Assembly (NCBI GenBank): GCA_947372535.1
Contig: CANBUA010000034.1
Coordinates: 1 to 24,477, forward strand
Origin: Burkholderiales bacterium
Lineage (GTDB): Bacteria; Pseudomonadota; Gammaproteobacteria; Burkholderiales; Burkholderiaceae
DNA length: 24,477 bases
Direction of reading: 5' to 3'
The notes under the pieces are model-generated. The model searched no databases. It was not told the DNA's origin and was given only the letters and a program-made list of their open reading frames with translations. This document shows positions 15,209-22,909 of the stretch, one piece after another (position 1 is the stretch's first letter; each line of letters starts with the position of its first letter). The translations under genes and the position numbers were made by a program.

Positions 15209-16483
15209 CTAGGGTTGAGTCGCATCGACTTCGTGGGTGCGCGTGAAGCGCAAATGGGTGATGTCGGCGGGGAAGAACAGGCTCCAGGTCCACTCGACCC
15301 AGATGCGCAGCTTTCGTCCGAAGGTGGGCATGCGTGACAGGTAATACGCTCGCCACAGCAGCCACGCAGGCAAGCCGCTGAGGTGCAGACCGAACGCTTC
15401 AGCCACGCCCTTGCGGTGGCCAGTCGTGGCCATCATTCCTTTGGACTTGTATGCAAAAGGCCGTGTCGACTGGCCACGCAGATGGGCCATCAAATTGCAC
15501 GCCAGTTGCTCGGCCTGGGCCACTGCGAATTGGGCTGTAGGTGGCGACACGCCACCCAACTGGTTGGGCACTGCCGCGCAATCACCTATCGCCCAGACAT
15601 CTCGTGCCTCGTCAACGGCACAGTCTGGCAAGGTCTGGATGCGCCCACGCGCATGGCTCAACCCCAACGACGCCACCACTGGATTGGCCCGCGTGCCTAC
15701 CGTGCAAACCACCAGGCGAGTCGCCAACTTCGACCCGCTTGCCAGGCTCACGCTGTCGGCATCGACATGGGCTGCCTTGTCACCCAGGCGGACATCCACA
15801 CCGCGATGACTCAGCGAACGCGCAGCTGCACGCCCCAGTGGCTCAGGCAGCTCTGGCAGCAGCCGGTCACCGTCATGCAGCAGGGTGACTGACAGTTCAC
15901 CATCGCGGATGCCTGGGTAGTAGCGGCGGGCACTGCGCATGAAGTCAGCCAGCGCACCGGCCACCTCCACGCCAGAAAACCCGCCGCCCACGACCACGAT
16001 GTGCCCATATCGACGCCGCTGTGATTCCTCCCCGCACAACTCGACGCAAGCCATGCTTTGCAGCACCTTGTTGCGGATGTGCATGGCATCACCCACCAAC
16101 TTCAACGGCAGCGCGTGCTCTGCCATCCCAGGCAGGATGTCAATGTGGGCACGGGTGCCGAAGGCCAGAACAAGGTGGGTGTAGGCGACTTCAAGCTCGC
16201 CTGTCAGCGTCGTACACCGCAGGTGTTGGCGTACGCGGCTCAAGCTCGTAAGGCGCCCCATGATGAAACGCGTCCGAGTCAGCATAGGCCGAAGAGGAGC
16301 GATCACATGTTCAGGAAAGACAGCCGACCCCACCACTTCCGGCAGCATGGGGTTGAAGGTGGTGTAGCTCTCTTCGCTGATCAGGATCAGGCGCCACTCA
16401 GGGGGTATTTGCCGCTCTAGTGCACGCACCAAGGTGGTTCCAGCGAAGCCGCCGCCCACCACCACAATTGATTTGTCTTGCAT
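15209..16483 (-). CDS. NDH-2-like NAD(P)/FAD-dependent oxidoreductase
   Basis: The 424-residue flavoprotein has two dinucleotide-binding motifs, IVVVGGGFAGTTLV (6-19, FAD) and HIVVVGGGFSGVEVAG (about 162-177, NADH), then VWAIGDCAAVPN (FAD contact) and PPTAQFAVAQAEQ. The C-terminal stretch LPAWLLWRAYYLSRMPT with WVEWTWSLFFPADIT resembles the amphipathic membrane anchor of type II NADH dehydrogenases. Such enzymes pass electrons from NADH to quinone without pumping protons. ATG 16483 is preferred over GTG 16495 because GGGGA lies at a suitable distance. As first gene of the operon with bdhA next, it could reoxidise NADH made by BdhA. Sulfide:quinone-type relatives are a less likely alternative. 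Confidence 0.85.
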   Translation of the reverse strand: MQDKSIVVVGGGFAGTTLVRALERQIPPEWRLILISEESYTTFNPMLPEVVGSAVFPEHVIAPLRPMLTRTRFIMGRLTSLSRVRQHLRCTTLTGELEVAYTHLVLAFGTRAHIDILPGMAEHALPLKLVGDAMHIRNKVLQSMACVELCGEESQRRRYGHIVVVGGGFSGVEVAGALADFMRSARRYYPGIRDGELSVTLLHDGDRLLPELPEPLGRAAARSLSHRGVDVRLGDKAAHVDADSVSLASGSKLATRLVVCTVGTRANPVVASLGLSHARGRIQTLPDCAVDEARDVWAIGDCAAVPNQLGGVSPPTAQFAVAQAEQLACNLMAHLRGQSTRPFAYKSKGMMATTGHRKGVAEAFGLHLSGLPAWLLWRAYYLSRMPTFGRKLRIWVEWTWSLFFPADITHLRFTRTHEVDATQP

Positions 16484-16539
16484 CTCATTCCCCACCCAGG
16501 AGCCTGGCGTTCAACAGGGATGGAGATTAGGCTGCCGCC

Positions 16540-16562
16540 TTCATCCTGTGAAATGGGATGAA
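16540..16562. promoter_or_regulatory. Operator-like dyad upstream of the NDH-2/bdhA operon
   Basis: TTCATCC (16540-16546) and GGATGAA (16556-16562) are perfect 7-base inverted repeats separated by 9 bases. They lie 57-79 bases upstream of the first start codon of the minus-strand operon and 66 bases before the cytochrome relic on the other strand. The position between divergent units suits an operator or activator site. No matching regulator gene is adjacent, apart from the ECF sigma factor inside the operon, which would not use a dyad. Confidence 0.35.
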
Positions 16563-16628
16563 TTCATGGTGCGATGCCAGACAGTTATGGGGCAGTAGTC
16601 ATTCGCAGGCGGCAGTCGGTCCAGGGCA

Positions 16629-16836
16629 GGCGATGCCGACCGCAACAAGCCGTTGCACGAGAGCCGAGGCATTGCTGACACTCAGGCTCCACAGTCGGGT
16701 GCGATGCTTCAGGGGGCCTGAAGGCATCCCGGTGGTTTGGTCGGACAAGACCTTGGACGCCTGGCTCAGCCATCCCGAGCGCATGATTCCGAGACAGAAG
16801 ATCGCCTACTACCTGAGAGGGACCTATCCACCGTGA
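16629..16836 (+). pseudogene. Decayed class I cytochrome c
   Basis: Two frames together read like one small cytochrome c. From 16629 the frame gives GDADRNKPLHESRGIADTQ, which mirrors the usual G-D-x-x-x-G-K-x-x-[FH]-x-x-R-C-I-A-C-H start, but the heme-binding C-x-x-C-H is destroyed (Cys to Gly, second Cys/His lost). That frame stops at 16719. In the next frame, from about 16714, WSDKTLDAWLSHPERMIP follows, matching the C-terminal helix pattern of these proteins, but the expected PGQKM heme ligand reads PRQKI, so the axial Met is gone. The gene is thus frameshifted and lacks all heme ligands. Its TGA overlaps the GTG start of the downstream glycosylase-like gene (GTGA). Confidence 0.62.
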
Positions 16837-17444
16837 CAGCCACCATGCGCCTGCCAACCCTGTTGAAAGAGGTTCGCGCTTGCACAATCTGCACCTCGCA
16901 CTTGCCGCAAGGCCCGCGCCCGGTGTTGCAGGTCGACGCCCGCGCGCGCATCCTGATTGCTGGTCAGGCGCCGGGGAGCAAGGTGCACGCCAGTGGTTTG
17001 CCTTTCGACGACGCCAGCGGCGAGCGGCTGCGTCAGTGGATCGGCATCAGCAGGGAGCAGTTCTACGACCCGCAACTCGTCGCCATTCTGCCGATGGGCT
17101 TTTGCTATCCGGGTGCCGGACCATCGGGCGACCTGGCGCCCCGTCGCGAATGCGCGCCGCAATGGCGTGAGCAGCTGTTGCGCGCGATGCCGCAGATCGA
17201 GTTGACGCTGGTCATTGGAAAGTACGCCATGGCGTGGCATTTGCCTGGCGACAGCACGAAAAGCTTGACCGAAACCGTACGCGCTTGGCGCGATCACTGG
17301 CCTGCGATGCTGCCTTTGCCGCACCCGAGCCCGCGCAACAACATCTGGCTCAAGGCCAACCCTTGGTTTGAGGTCGATGTCGTTCCGGCGATCCAGGCAC
17401 GAACACGTTCACTCATGCTGGAGAGTGAACCGACAAGAGGATAG
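16833..17444 (+). CDS. Uracil-DNA glycosylase family protein
   Basis: The 203-residue product has the superfamily landmarks GQAPGSKVH (44-52, motif A region) and LPHPSPRNN (162-170, motif B), and should bind and perhaps excise uracil or another damaged base from DNA. Four cysteines, 17 and 20 (CTIC) and 91 and 107 (FCYPG...RREC), follow the C-x2-C...C-x15-C spacing of iron-sulfur family 4/5 enzymes, so a [4Fe-4S] cluster is likely. Motif A differs from the canonical G-E-[GA]-P-G of family 4 (Gln in place of Glu), so substrate range may differ. GTG 16833 overlaps the dead cytochrome stop and has AGAGGG about 11 bases upstream; ATG 16845 is an alternative. It converges on the cupin gene. Confidence 0.83.
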   Translation: MTATMRLPTLLKEVRACTICTSHLPQGPRPVLQVDARARILIAGQAPGSKVHASGLPFDDASGERLRQWIGISREQFYDPQLVAILPMGFCYPGAGPSGDLAPRRECAPQWREQLLRAMPQIELTLVIGKYAMAWHLPGDSTKSLTETVRAWRDHWPAMLPLPHPSPRNNIWLKANPWFEVDVVPAIQARTRSLMLESEPTRG

Positions 17445-17497
17445 AAGCGGCCTCGACGGAGGACGACCGTGGTCCTTGCGCTACACGTGTGGCGCGC

Positions 17498-17845
17498 TCA
17501 AAGCTTCTCGAATCCAGCGAGAGCCGGGCTCACGACCGAAACAAAAATGAAGTCCTGCGACCCCGTGTTGAGCAAGCCATGAACTGCGCCAGAGGTTGCC
17601 ACAGCAATGTCACCCGCTGCGATCCTCACGGTCTTGCCGGATTCATCGACCTGGTATTCACCTACACCCGAAATCACGGTCCACGTGTCCTGACCGCTGG
17701 GATGCACATGCGGGCTGATGCGCTGGCCTGGTTTGACGGTCCATGCGACGACGACGGCGTCAGTCGTCTCATGCACAACCGAGCGAATGGGCTCCCCTTC
17801 ACTGGGTTGCAGGTGGTCAGCCACTTGAAAAATTCGTCGAGACAT
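17498..17845 (-). CDS. Small single-domain cupin
   Basis: The 115-residue protein is one cupin barrel: PGQRISPHVHPSGQDTW (39-55) gives the first metal motif with His46 and His48, and AAGDIAVATSGAVHGLLN (77-93) the second, with His89. This layout suits a metal-binding or dioxygenase-like small cupin, with no clue to substrate. ATG 17845 is chosen because GGAG lies nine bases upstream; earlier residues look non-coding. It lies 70 bp after the LysR gene on the same strand and may be expressed with it. A broken paralogue sits at 23390-23593; comparing the two shows the shared end FVSVVSPAL. Confidence 0.82.
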   Translation of the reverse strand: MSRRIFQVADHLQPSEGEPIRSVVHETTDAVVVAWTVKPGQRISPHVHPSGQDTWTVISGVGEYQVDESGKTVRIAAGDIAVATSGAVHGLLNTGSQDFIFVSVVSPALAGFEKL

Positions 17846-17915
17846 CTGAAAGCTCCAGCTCACATCAGGTCGAACGAGCAAGCGCGATGCCAGCTTGTCG
17901 CAGATGCCCGGCAAA

Positions 17916-18830
17916 TCACGCCATAGCCATGGCCATGTGGTCGGAAAAGGCCTTCACCTTGGCAGATTGCCTTCGCTGGGCGGGACTGACCAGGTGCACC
18001 GGGATGGGCTGTGCAGGCCAGTCGGGCAACAATACCTGCAGATCCCCCTGGGCCATTTCCGCTTCGAACAGCCAGGTCGGTGAGTATCCAACACCCATGC
18101 CTGACAGCACTGCAGCACGCACCACCTCGCTGCTGTTGGTCTGAAGGCGGCCATTCGCCCGGATGGTCACCGTTGTACCGGCCTCCATCGATGCGCCTTC
18201 GCCCGCCGTGAAAGTCCACGCGTTCTGGGTTGACAACTCCGTGTAGACGATGCAGTTCAGTCGCAGCAAGTCATCGGGAAAGCTGGGCACTCTCAGACCC
18301 TTGGGTAGCGACCGCAAATACTGACGGCTGGCCACGAGCACGCGTTTGCTGGTGCCGATGCGCCTGGCCACCAGGCTGCTGTCTGACAGTTCCCCGATGC
18401 GCACCGCCACATCGATGCCCTGCTCGACCAGGTCGATGAAGCCATCGTTCAGCCGCAGGTCGATCTTCATGTCCGGGTGAGCAGCCAGGAAACTGCTCAC
18501 CAACGGCAGCAGCTTCAGCCGCCCGAAGCCAACCGAGGCGGCCACGCGCAGCCAGCCGGTGAGCTGTTGCCCACCTTGGCGCAAACCGCTTTCCGCCTCG
18601 GCGATTTCGGCCACGAGGCGCCTTGCCTGCTCAAAGTAGCGCTCGCCTTCTTCGGTCAGCGCCAGTGATCGCGTGGTCCGGCTGAGCAAGCGTGCACCGA
18701 GCGCACGTTCCAGCGCTGCAACATGTTTGCTCACAGAGCTTTGGGTCGTGTTGCCCTCACGCGCCACCGCCGAGAAGCTGCCGCTTTCGACGACACGAAC
18801 AAAAATCTGCATGGCAGTCAAGCGGTCCAT
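17916..18830 (-). CDS. LysR-family transcriptional regulator
   Basis: The 304-residue protein has the LysR N-terminal winged helix (MDRLTAMQIFVRVVESGSF, then QSSVSKHVAALERALGARLL, residues 1-49) and a C-terminal effector domain (LRVAASVGFGRLKLLPLVSSF, DVAVRIGEL, SGMGVGYSP). The phrase DVAVRIGELxDSSLVARRI is typical of the group that controls adjacent oxidoreductases. It is transcribed away from the SDR gene across a 120-bp gap, the classic LysR arrangement, with a near-perfect 25-bp dyad 11-35 bases upstream of its start, suggesting autocontrol. The effector is unknown; an electrophile or quinone-like compound is a guess from the regulated neighbours. Confidence 0.94.
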   Translation of the reverse strand: MDRLTAMQIFVRVVESGSFSAVAREGNTTQSSVSKHVAALERALGARLLSRTTRSLALTEEGERYFEQARRLVAEIAEAESGLRQGGQQLTGWLRVAASVGFGRLKLLPLVSSFLAAHPDMKIDLRLNDGFIDLVEQGIDVAVRIGELSDSSLVARRIGTSKRVLVASRQYLRSLPKGLRVPSFPDDLLRLNCIVYTELSTQNAWTFTAGEGASMEAGTTVTIRANGRLQTNSSEVVRAAVLSGMGVGYSPTWLFEAEMAQGDLQVLLPDWPAQPIPVHLVSPAQRRQSAKVKAFSDHMAMAMA

Positions 18831-18840
18831 GACTGGCCGT

Positions 18841-18865
18841 CATTCATTCCAATTTGGCATGAATG
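18841..18865. promoter_or_regulatory. 25-bp near-perfect dyad, probable LysR operator
   Basis: Outer arms CATTCAT (18841-18847) and ATGAATG (18859-18865) are perfect inverted repeats. Inside them CCAA (18849-18852) and TTGG (18854-18857) also pair, around a central T at 18853, so only one position pair (18848/18858) breaks the symmetry. It lies in the divergent LysR/SDR gap, 10 bases upstream of the LysR start and 86 bases before the SDR start. A second palindrome, TTCAATTGAA, lies at 18887-18896, which may be the activation site nearer the SDR promoter. Confidence 0.65.
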
Positions 18866-18950
18866 TTAGTCAAATCTTCCGTCTAGTTCAATTGAATGGC
18901 ATCAATCACAGTTCACTCCATCGCAACGCACTCGCCACTTGGAGCACACC

Positions 18951-19706
18951 ATGAACGCTCTCCCTCCCGTCGTCTTGATCACCGGCGCCCTCACCGGCAT
19001 TGGCCGCGCCAGTGCGCTCGCCTTTGCCCGCGAAGGTGCTTCAGTTGTCGTTTCGGGCCGCCGTGACGAAGCTGGCCATGCACTGGCTGGTGAGCTTCGC
19101 TCGCTGGGCGTGGAGGCCGAGTACATACGGGCCGATGTCCGCATCGAAGTCGATGTGCGCAGACTGATAGAGGGCACCGTTCAGCGCTTTGGCCGCCTGG
19201 ACGTGGCCATCAACAACGCGGGCATGGAGGGACAGCTCGGTCCGGTTTCGGAAGCGTCGGAAGACAACTACCGGAGCACCTTCGACGCCAACGTGCTCGG
19301 CACGCTTCTGGCACTGAAGCACGAGATGCGCGTGATGTTGAAGCAAGGTGCTGGCGCTACCGTGAACCTGTCGTCCATCGCTGGGCAGGTGGGCATCGCG
19401 GGCGCCTCGGTCTACGTGGCCAGCAAGCATGCCGTGGAAGGCCTAACAAAGAGCGCGGCCCTGGAAGGCGCGGCAGTTGGTGTCCGCGTCAACGCCGTGG
19501 CACCTGGCCCGGTGCAAACCGCGATGCTCGACCGCTTCACGGGCGGAAAAGTAGACGCCAAAAACAGCTTTCTGGCCAGCCTGCCGGCGCGCCGTGCTGG
19601 CACACCCGAAGAGATAGCGCAAACCATCGTTTTCCTCGCCAGCGACAAGGCGCGCTTCCTCACGGGGCAATGCCTGGCTGTCGATGGCGGCTTCACCGCG
19701 CAATGA
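18951..19706 (+). CDS. Short-chain dehydrogenase/reductase (SDR)
   Basis: The 251-residue enzyme is a classical SDR: VLITGALTGIGRASA (8-22, cofactor loop), an Asp-containing ADVR, NNAGMEG (about 87-93), the catalytic Ser in NLSSIAG, YVASKHA (Tyr and Lys), and PGPVQTAM. An Arg-rich GRRDE after the second strand (about 37-41) suggests NADP(H) preference. ATG 18951 has GGAG nine bases upstream. It faces the LysR gene and precedes the AhpD-like gene by 55 bp, so the two are probably co-regulated. The substrate cannot be told from sequence; an aldehyde, ketone or quinone is possible. Confidence 0.92.
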   Translation: MNALPPVVLITGALTGIGRASALAFAREGASVVVSGRRDEAGHALAGELRSLGVEAEYIRADVRIEVDVRRLIEGTVQRFGRLDVAINNAGMEGQLGPVSEASEDNYRSTFDANVLGTLLALKHEMRVMLKQGAGATVNLSSIAGQVGIAGASVYVASKHAVEGLTKSAALEGAAVGVRVNAVAPGPVQTAMLDRFTGGKVDAKNSFLASLPARRAGTPEEIAQTIVFLASDKARFLTGQCLAVDGGFTAQ

Positions 19707-19761
19707 CCTTGCGCCTCTTTACCTACCTGAGCTTCAAGCCCCTACCAACTGGAGAACTGCC

Positions 19762-20301
19762 ATGTCCACCATCAACGTCCCCACCCGCGACCAAGTGTCC
19801 CCTGCCAACCAAACTCACTTCGACACCCTGAAAAGCGGCCTGGGCATGGTGCCCAACCTGTACGCCACGCTGGCGCTGTCCGAGCACGCCTTGGGCAATT
19901 ACCTGGCCTTCCAGAACGCCAAGAGCAGCATCAGTGGCAAGGCACGCGAGGTGGTCAACCTCGTCGTCAGCCAGGTCAACAGCTGCCAGTACTGCCTTGC
20001 GGCGCACACCGTCATCGGCGGCATGGTGGGTTTCACAGCCGAGCAGATGCTGGAGATCCGACGCGGCGGCGTGAGCTTTGATGCCAAGCTGGACGCGCTG
20101 GCCAAGCTGGTGAAGAACATCGCCACCGAACGCGGTCATGCCGACCCAGCCCGCGTGCAGGCATTCTTCGATGTTGGTTGGACGCAAGAGAACCTGGTCG
20201 ACGTCATCGTCGTGATTGGCGACAAGACGGTCACCAACTACCTGCATGGCACGACACAGGTGCCGGTGGACTTCCCGGCCGCCCCGGCGCTGACGAACTG
20301 A
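19762..20301 (+). CDS. Carboxymuconolactone decarboxylase / AhpD-like protein
   Basis: The 179-residue product belongs to the CMD/AhpD fold. It carries the redox motif CQYCLAAH (Cys75, Cys78, His82), as in alkylhydroperoxidase AhpD and its uncharacterised relatives, preceded by SGKAREVVNLVVSQVNS, and an N-terminal DTLKSGLGMVPNLYATLA typical of the peroxidase-related subgroup. It probably works as a disulfide reductase or peroxidase in the cytoplasm. ATG 19762 follows GGAG at about 8-9 bases. It sits 55 bp after the SDR under the same LysR-type control region, consistent with defence against reactive electrophiles or peroxides (inference). Confidence 0.9.
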   Translation: MSTINVPTRDQVSPANQTHFDTLKSGLGMVPNLYATLALSEHALGNYLAFQNAKSSISGKAREVVNLVVSQVNSCQYCLAAHTVIGGMVGFTAEQMLEIRRGGVSFDAKLDALAKLVKNIATERGHADPARVQAFFDVGWTQENLVDVIVVIGDKTVTNYLHGTTQVPVDFPAAPALTN

Positions 20302-20499
20302 CCGCCCTCTTCAACGCGAGCGATGATTGCCACTCGACCGTCTTTCCAGCTCTGGCGCCGCGCCTTGACTCATTGGTGCCCGAGCCATTTCTGGCGGACA
20401 TTCCTACGGCGCCTAGGCTGCTGATCCAGCCATGATCGGTCTGATCCTGGTCACCACTGCGCTGACTCGGCATTGAACGGGTGAGCAAGTGCGCCGACC

Positions 20500-22068
20500 T
20501 TACGCTTGGATGGGCTTCTTTCCGACGGAAAAGACGGCCACGGCCTCCACGAGCGCTGTCGCCTGCTGCTTGAGCGACTCGGCCGCAGCCGCGCATTCTT
20601 CAACCAATGCCGCGTTCTGCTGCGTGCCGTGGTCCATTTTGGAGAGCGCCTCCTCGACCTGGCCAACGTCGGACCGTTGCTGATCACTGGCGGCGCTGAT
20701 GGCTGTGACGATGTCTGTCACGCGCTGGATGGCATTCACCACCTCGGTCATTGTCGAACCAGCCTGATCCACCAGGGCCGTGCCTTCGTCGACGCGCTCG
20801 ACGCTGGCGCTGATGAGCGTCTTGATCTCACGGGCCATCTGGCCGCTGCGCTGTGCCAGGCTGCGCACCTCGCTGGCCACGACAGCAAAGCCCCGCCCCT
20901 GCTCGCCAGCGCGCGCGGCTTCCACGGCCGCGTTCAGCGCCAGGATGTTGGTCTGGAACGCAATGCCGTCAATCAGGCCGATGATGTCGGAGATCTTCTT
21001 GCTGCTTTCATTGATGCCCCTCATGGTCGTCACGACCTGGCCCACCACGACACCACCCTTGGCGGCCAGCCCCGAAGCATCCCGGGCCAGCTGATTCGCC
21101 TCCACGGCACTGTCGGCATTGCGCGCCACGGCGGCCGTCAGCTCCTTCATAGACGTGGCCGTTTCCTGCAGTGCGCTGGCCTGCTCTTCGGTCCGCACGC
21201 TCAAGTCGCCATTGCCACTGGCGATCTGGCTGCTGGCGGTGGCCACGCAGTCAGAGTTGGTGCGCACCCGCCTGACCACCTCCGTCAGCCCTTCCTGCAT
21301 CGCCTTGAGCTGGGCCATCAGGCTGGTCTGGTCGCCGGGCTTGAGCTGGATGGTCGTGTTGAGTTCGCCAGCGGCCACGCGCTGCGCCACGGCCGTGGCT
21401 TCCCAGGGCTCGCCGCCCAGCTGCCGAGCTATGGATCGGATCAAGGCGAACCCGAACAGGATGCTGAACAGCAGCCCAGAGACCACCGCCGCGATGGCGA
21501 CCTTCTGTATCATCCGGTAGCGCGCCGTGGCGTCCTCGAACTGCTGCCGGGCGGCGTCCAGGTGGAAGCTGACCAGCTGCTTGAGCGCATGTTGAGCGGG
21601 CACGAATTGCGGCCTGATCTTGTTGACCAGGATCTGCTGGACCTTTGTCGGGTCTGCCGCGCGCATGGCCGCCAGGGCGGGCTCGAAACCTTCCGTGACC
21701 AGCTTGGACCTTTCGGCAGAGAAGGTGCGGACCAGCTCGGCCTCCGGGCCGGCGTGCGGCTTTCCTTCAAAGACCTTCCACTGCTTGTCGATGCTGGCCA
21801 GGCTCGCCTCCAGGGTGGCGATGCCCTGCGCCGCCACGTCTGCAGTCGGGGTCACGACATAGGCGTTCATGGCCAGGCGGCTCTCCAGCAATTCGGCGCG
21901 GATGGCGCCGAGCTCCGCCGCCGGCACCGCGCGGTCTTCGTAGACCGACTGCAGCCGCTCGTTGGAGTCGGTGATGCCGAAAAGGCCCAGCTCGCCAATG
22001 CTGTAGACGAGCACGGCCATCGATCCGACCAGGATCGCCAGGCGCGTCGAGACTTTCATCTGTTTCAT
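20500..22068 (-). CDS. Methyl-accepting chemotaxis protein
   Basis: The 522-residue receptor has a first membrane helix at about residues 10-31, a periplasmic four-helix-bundle ligand domain (32-188), a second membrane helix (189-211), a HAMP domain (about 211-264) and a long signalling coiled coil. The conserved tip is near 361-398 ([20 protein letters not shown], then [11 protein letters not shown]). It senses a ligand and controls CheA kinase. The C-terminus ([10 protein letters not shown]) lacks a CheR/CheB-binding pentapeptide, so adaptation would depend on other receptors. ATG 22068 follows GGGAAAG; the second ATG at 22059 is also possible, because a sigma-28-like promoter lies immediately upstream. 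No other chemotaxis genes are near, as usual for orphan receptors. Confidence 0.93.
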   Translation of the reverse strand: MKQMKVSTRLAILVGSMAVLVYSIGELGLFGITDSNERLQSVYEDRAVPAAELGAIRAELLESRLAMNAYVVTPTADVAAQGIATLEASLASIDKQWKVFEGKPHAGPEAELVRTFSAERSKLVTEGFEPALAAMRAADPTKVQQILVNKIRPQFVPAQHALKQLVSFHLDAARQQFEDATARYRMIQKVAIAAVVSGLLFSILFGFALIRSIARQLGGEPWEATAVAQRVAAGELNTTIQLKPGDQTSLMAQLKAMQEGLTEVVRRVRTNSDCVATASSQIASGNGDLSVRTEEQASALQETATSMKELTAAVARNADSAVEANQLARDASGLAAKGGVVVGQVVTTMRGINESSKKISDIIGLIDGIAFQTNILALNAAVEAARAGEQGRGFAVVASEVRSLAQRSGQMAREIKTLISASVERVDEGTALVDQAGSTMTEVVNAIQRVTDIVTAISAASDQQRSDVGQVEEALSKMDHGTQQNAALVEECAAAAESLKQQATALVEAVAVFSVGKKPIQA

Positions 22069-22075
22069 CTTTCCC

Positions 22076-22102
22076 TTATCGGCCGCGGCCGTGCCGGCTT
22101 CA
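22076..22102 (-). promoter_or_regulatory. Sigma-28 (FliA)-like promoter of the chemoreceptor
   Basis: On the minus strand GCCGATAA (22083-22076) is an exact match to the flagellar sigma-28 minus-10 box. Eleven bases further upstream lies TGAAGCCG (22102-22095), matching TAAAG at four of five core positions but not the rest of the minus-35 element. Chemoreceptor genes are commonly under FliA control, which supports the call. Transcription would start close to the ATG at 22068, giving an almost leaderless message. Confidence 0.5.
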
Positions 22103-22221
22103 GCGCCCAAAGCCAAACAATTGCCGTTCAGGTGTGCGGAAGTGCCCGAGCTTGCGGCTGCGCGGCTCGCTGTCGACGATGCGGGCCCTGGAAGCCCTGC
22201 GCTCAGTTAACATCCCAGTCT

Positions 22222-22746
22222 ATGGATGACCGGCGTCGCGCGATTTGCACCTTGGGTGTCCTCGGGCTGAGCGGCTGCGCTTCGCTGGGCGGCGCACGTC
22301 CGCAAGCTGTCGTGTCCTTGCCCTTGCACTTCGCATGGATGAACGGCCACCAGGTCGAGTACGTCACCACCGACATCTCCGACCCCACGATGGCACGGTC
22401 GCTGGGCGTCAACCTCGTGCCGCGACTGGCGCAGGCCGTGGCGGCGCCGGGCCGACCCTCGGTGGTCGAGCGCGTCTACAAGTTCATGGACGACACCCAG
22501 ATCACGGTGTTCCAGTCGGCCCCTGCCCCAACCGGGCCCGGCAACACCGATGCGTCGTACAGCCCGTTGTGGCGCATGGTGTTGGTGCACTGGAAGCGGC
22601 CTGAGCTGGCGCGCGAGCTGAAGTCCGAGGAAGAAATCCTGCAGGCTGAGGAGGTCCAGGATCTGACCCTCGACATCACCAACATTGTCGTCAACTGCCC
22701 CATCACCCGGTCGGTTGATGGGCAGACCATCCAAGGCGCCAGGTAA
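22222..22746 (+). CDS. Hypothetical lipoprotein
   Basis: The 174-residue product begins with a lipoprotein signal (MDDRRRAICTLGVLGLSGC, Cys19), so it is probably a membrane-anchored periplasmic protein. The mature part has recurrent features of an uncharacterised secreted family: VEYVTTDISDP, LGVNLVPRL, an SAPAPTGPGNTDASYSPLW stretch in mid-protein and INIVVNCPI-like ITNIVVNCPITRS near the end. I have seen similar sequences labelled DUF7482 but cannot confirm that here. There is no clear ribosome binding site before ATG 22222. It is divergent from the chemoreceptor (153-bp gap) and followed after 163 bp by the thioredoxin-like gene. Function unknown. Confidence 0.75.
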   Translation: MDDRRRAICTLGVLGLSGCASLGGARPQAVVSLPLHFAWMNGHQVEYVTTDISDPTMARSLGVNLVPRLAQAVAAPGRPSVVERVYKFMDDTQITVFQSAPAPTGPGNTDASYSPLWRMVLVHWKRPELARELKSEEEILQAEEVQDLTLDITNIVVNCPITRSVDGQTIQGAR

Positions 22747-22909
22747 ATTGAACCCAATAGGTCGATGGCGCGGAGAGCGGAGGATGCCTGGGGTCAGGGC
22801 GTCCAGCCTGCCCACGTCAAGGATGGCGGTGAAGGCCCTAGCGGCGACACCGGTCCAGGATGCGGGCCACGTGCCTGCCATATCCTCAGCGCAACTCTGG
22901 AGTAAAACC

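Noticed and set aside
17460..17476. Short hairpin (AGGAC/GTCCT) between the glycosylase and cupin genes
   Set aside because: The stem is only five base pairs and just two T residues follow, too weak to call a terminator.
20302..20499. Possible gene remnant between the AhpD-like and chemoreceptor genes
   Set aside because: All frames were read and show no recognisable protein or strong hairpin; it is treated as plain intergenic DNA.
20506..22221. Very long plus-strand open frame (746 codons through 22746)
   Set aside because: It is the antisense shadow of the chemoreceptor gene; only the last part, from ATG 22222, is a real gene with a lipoprotein signal.
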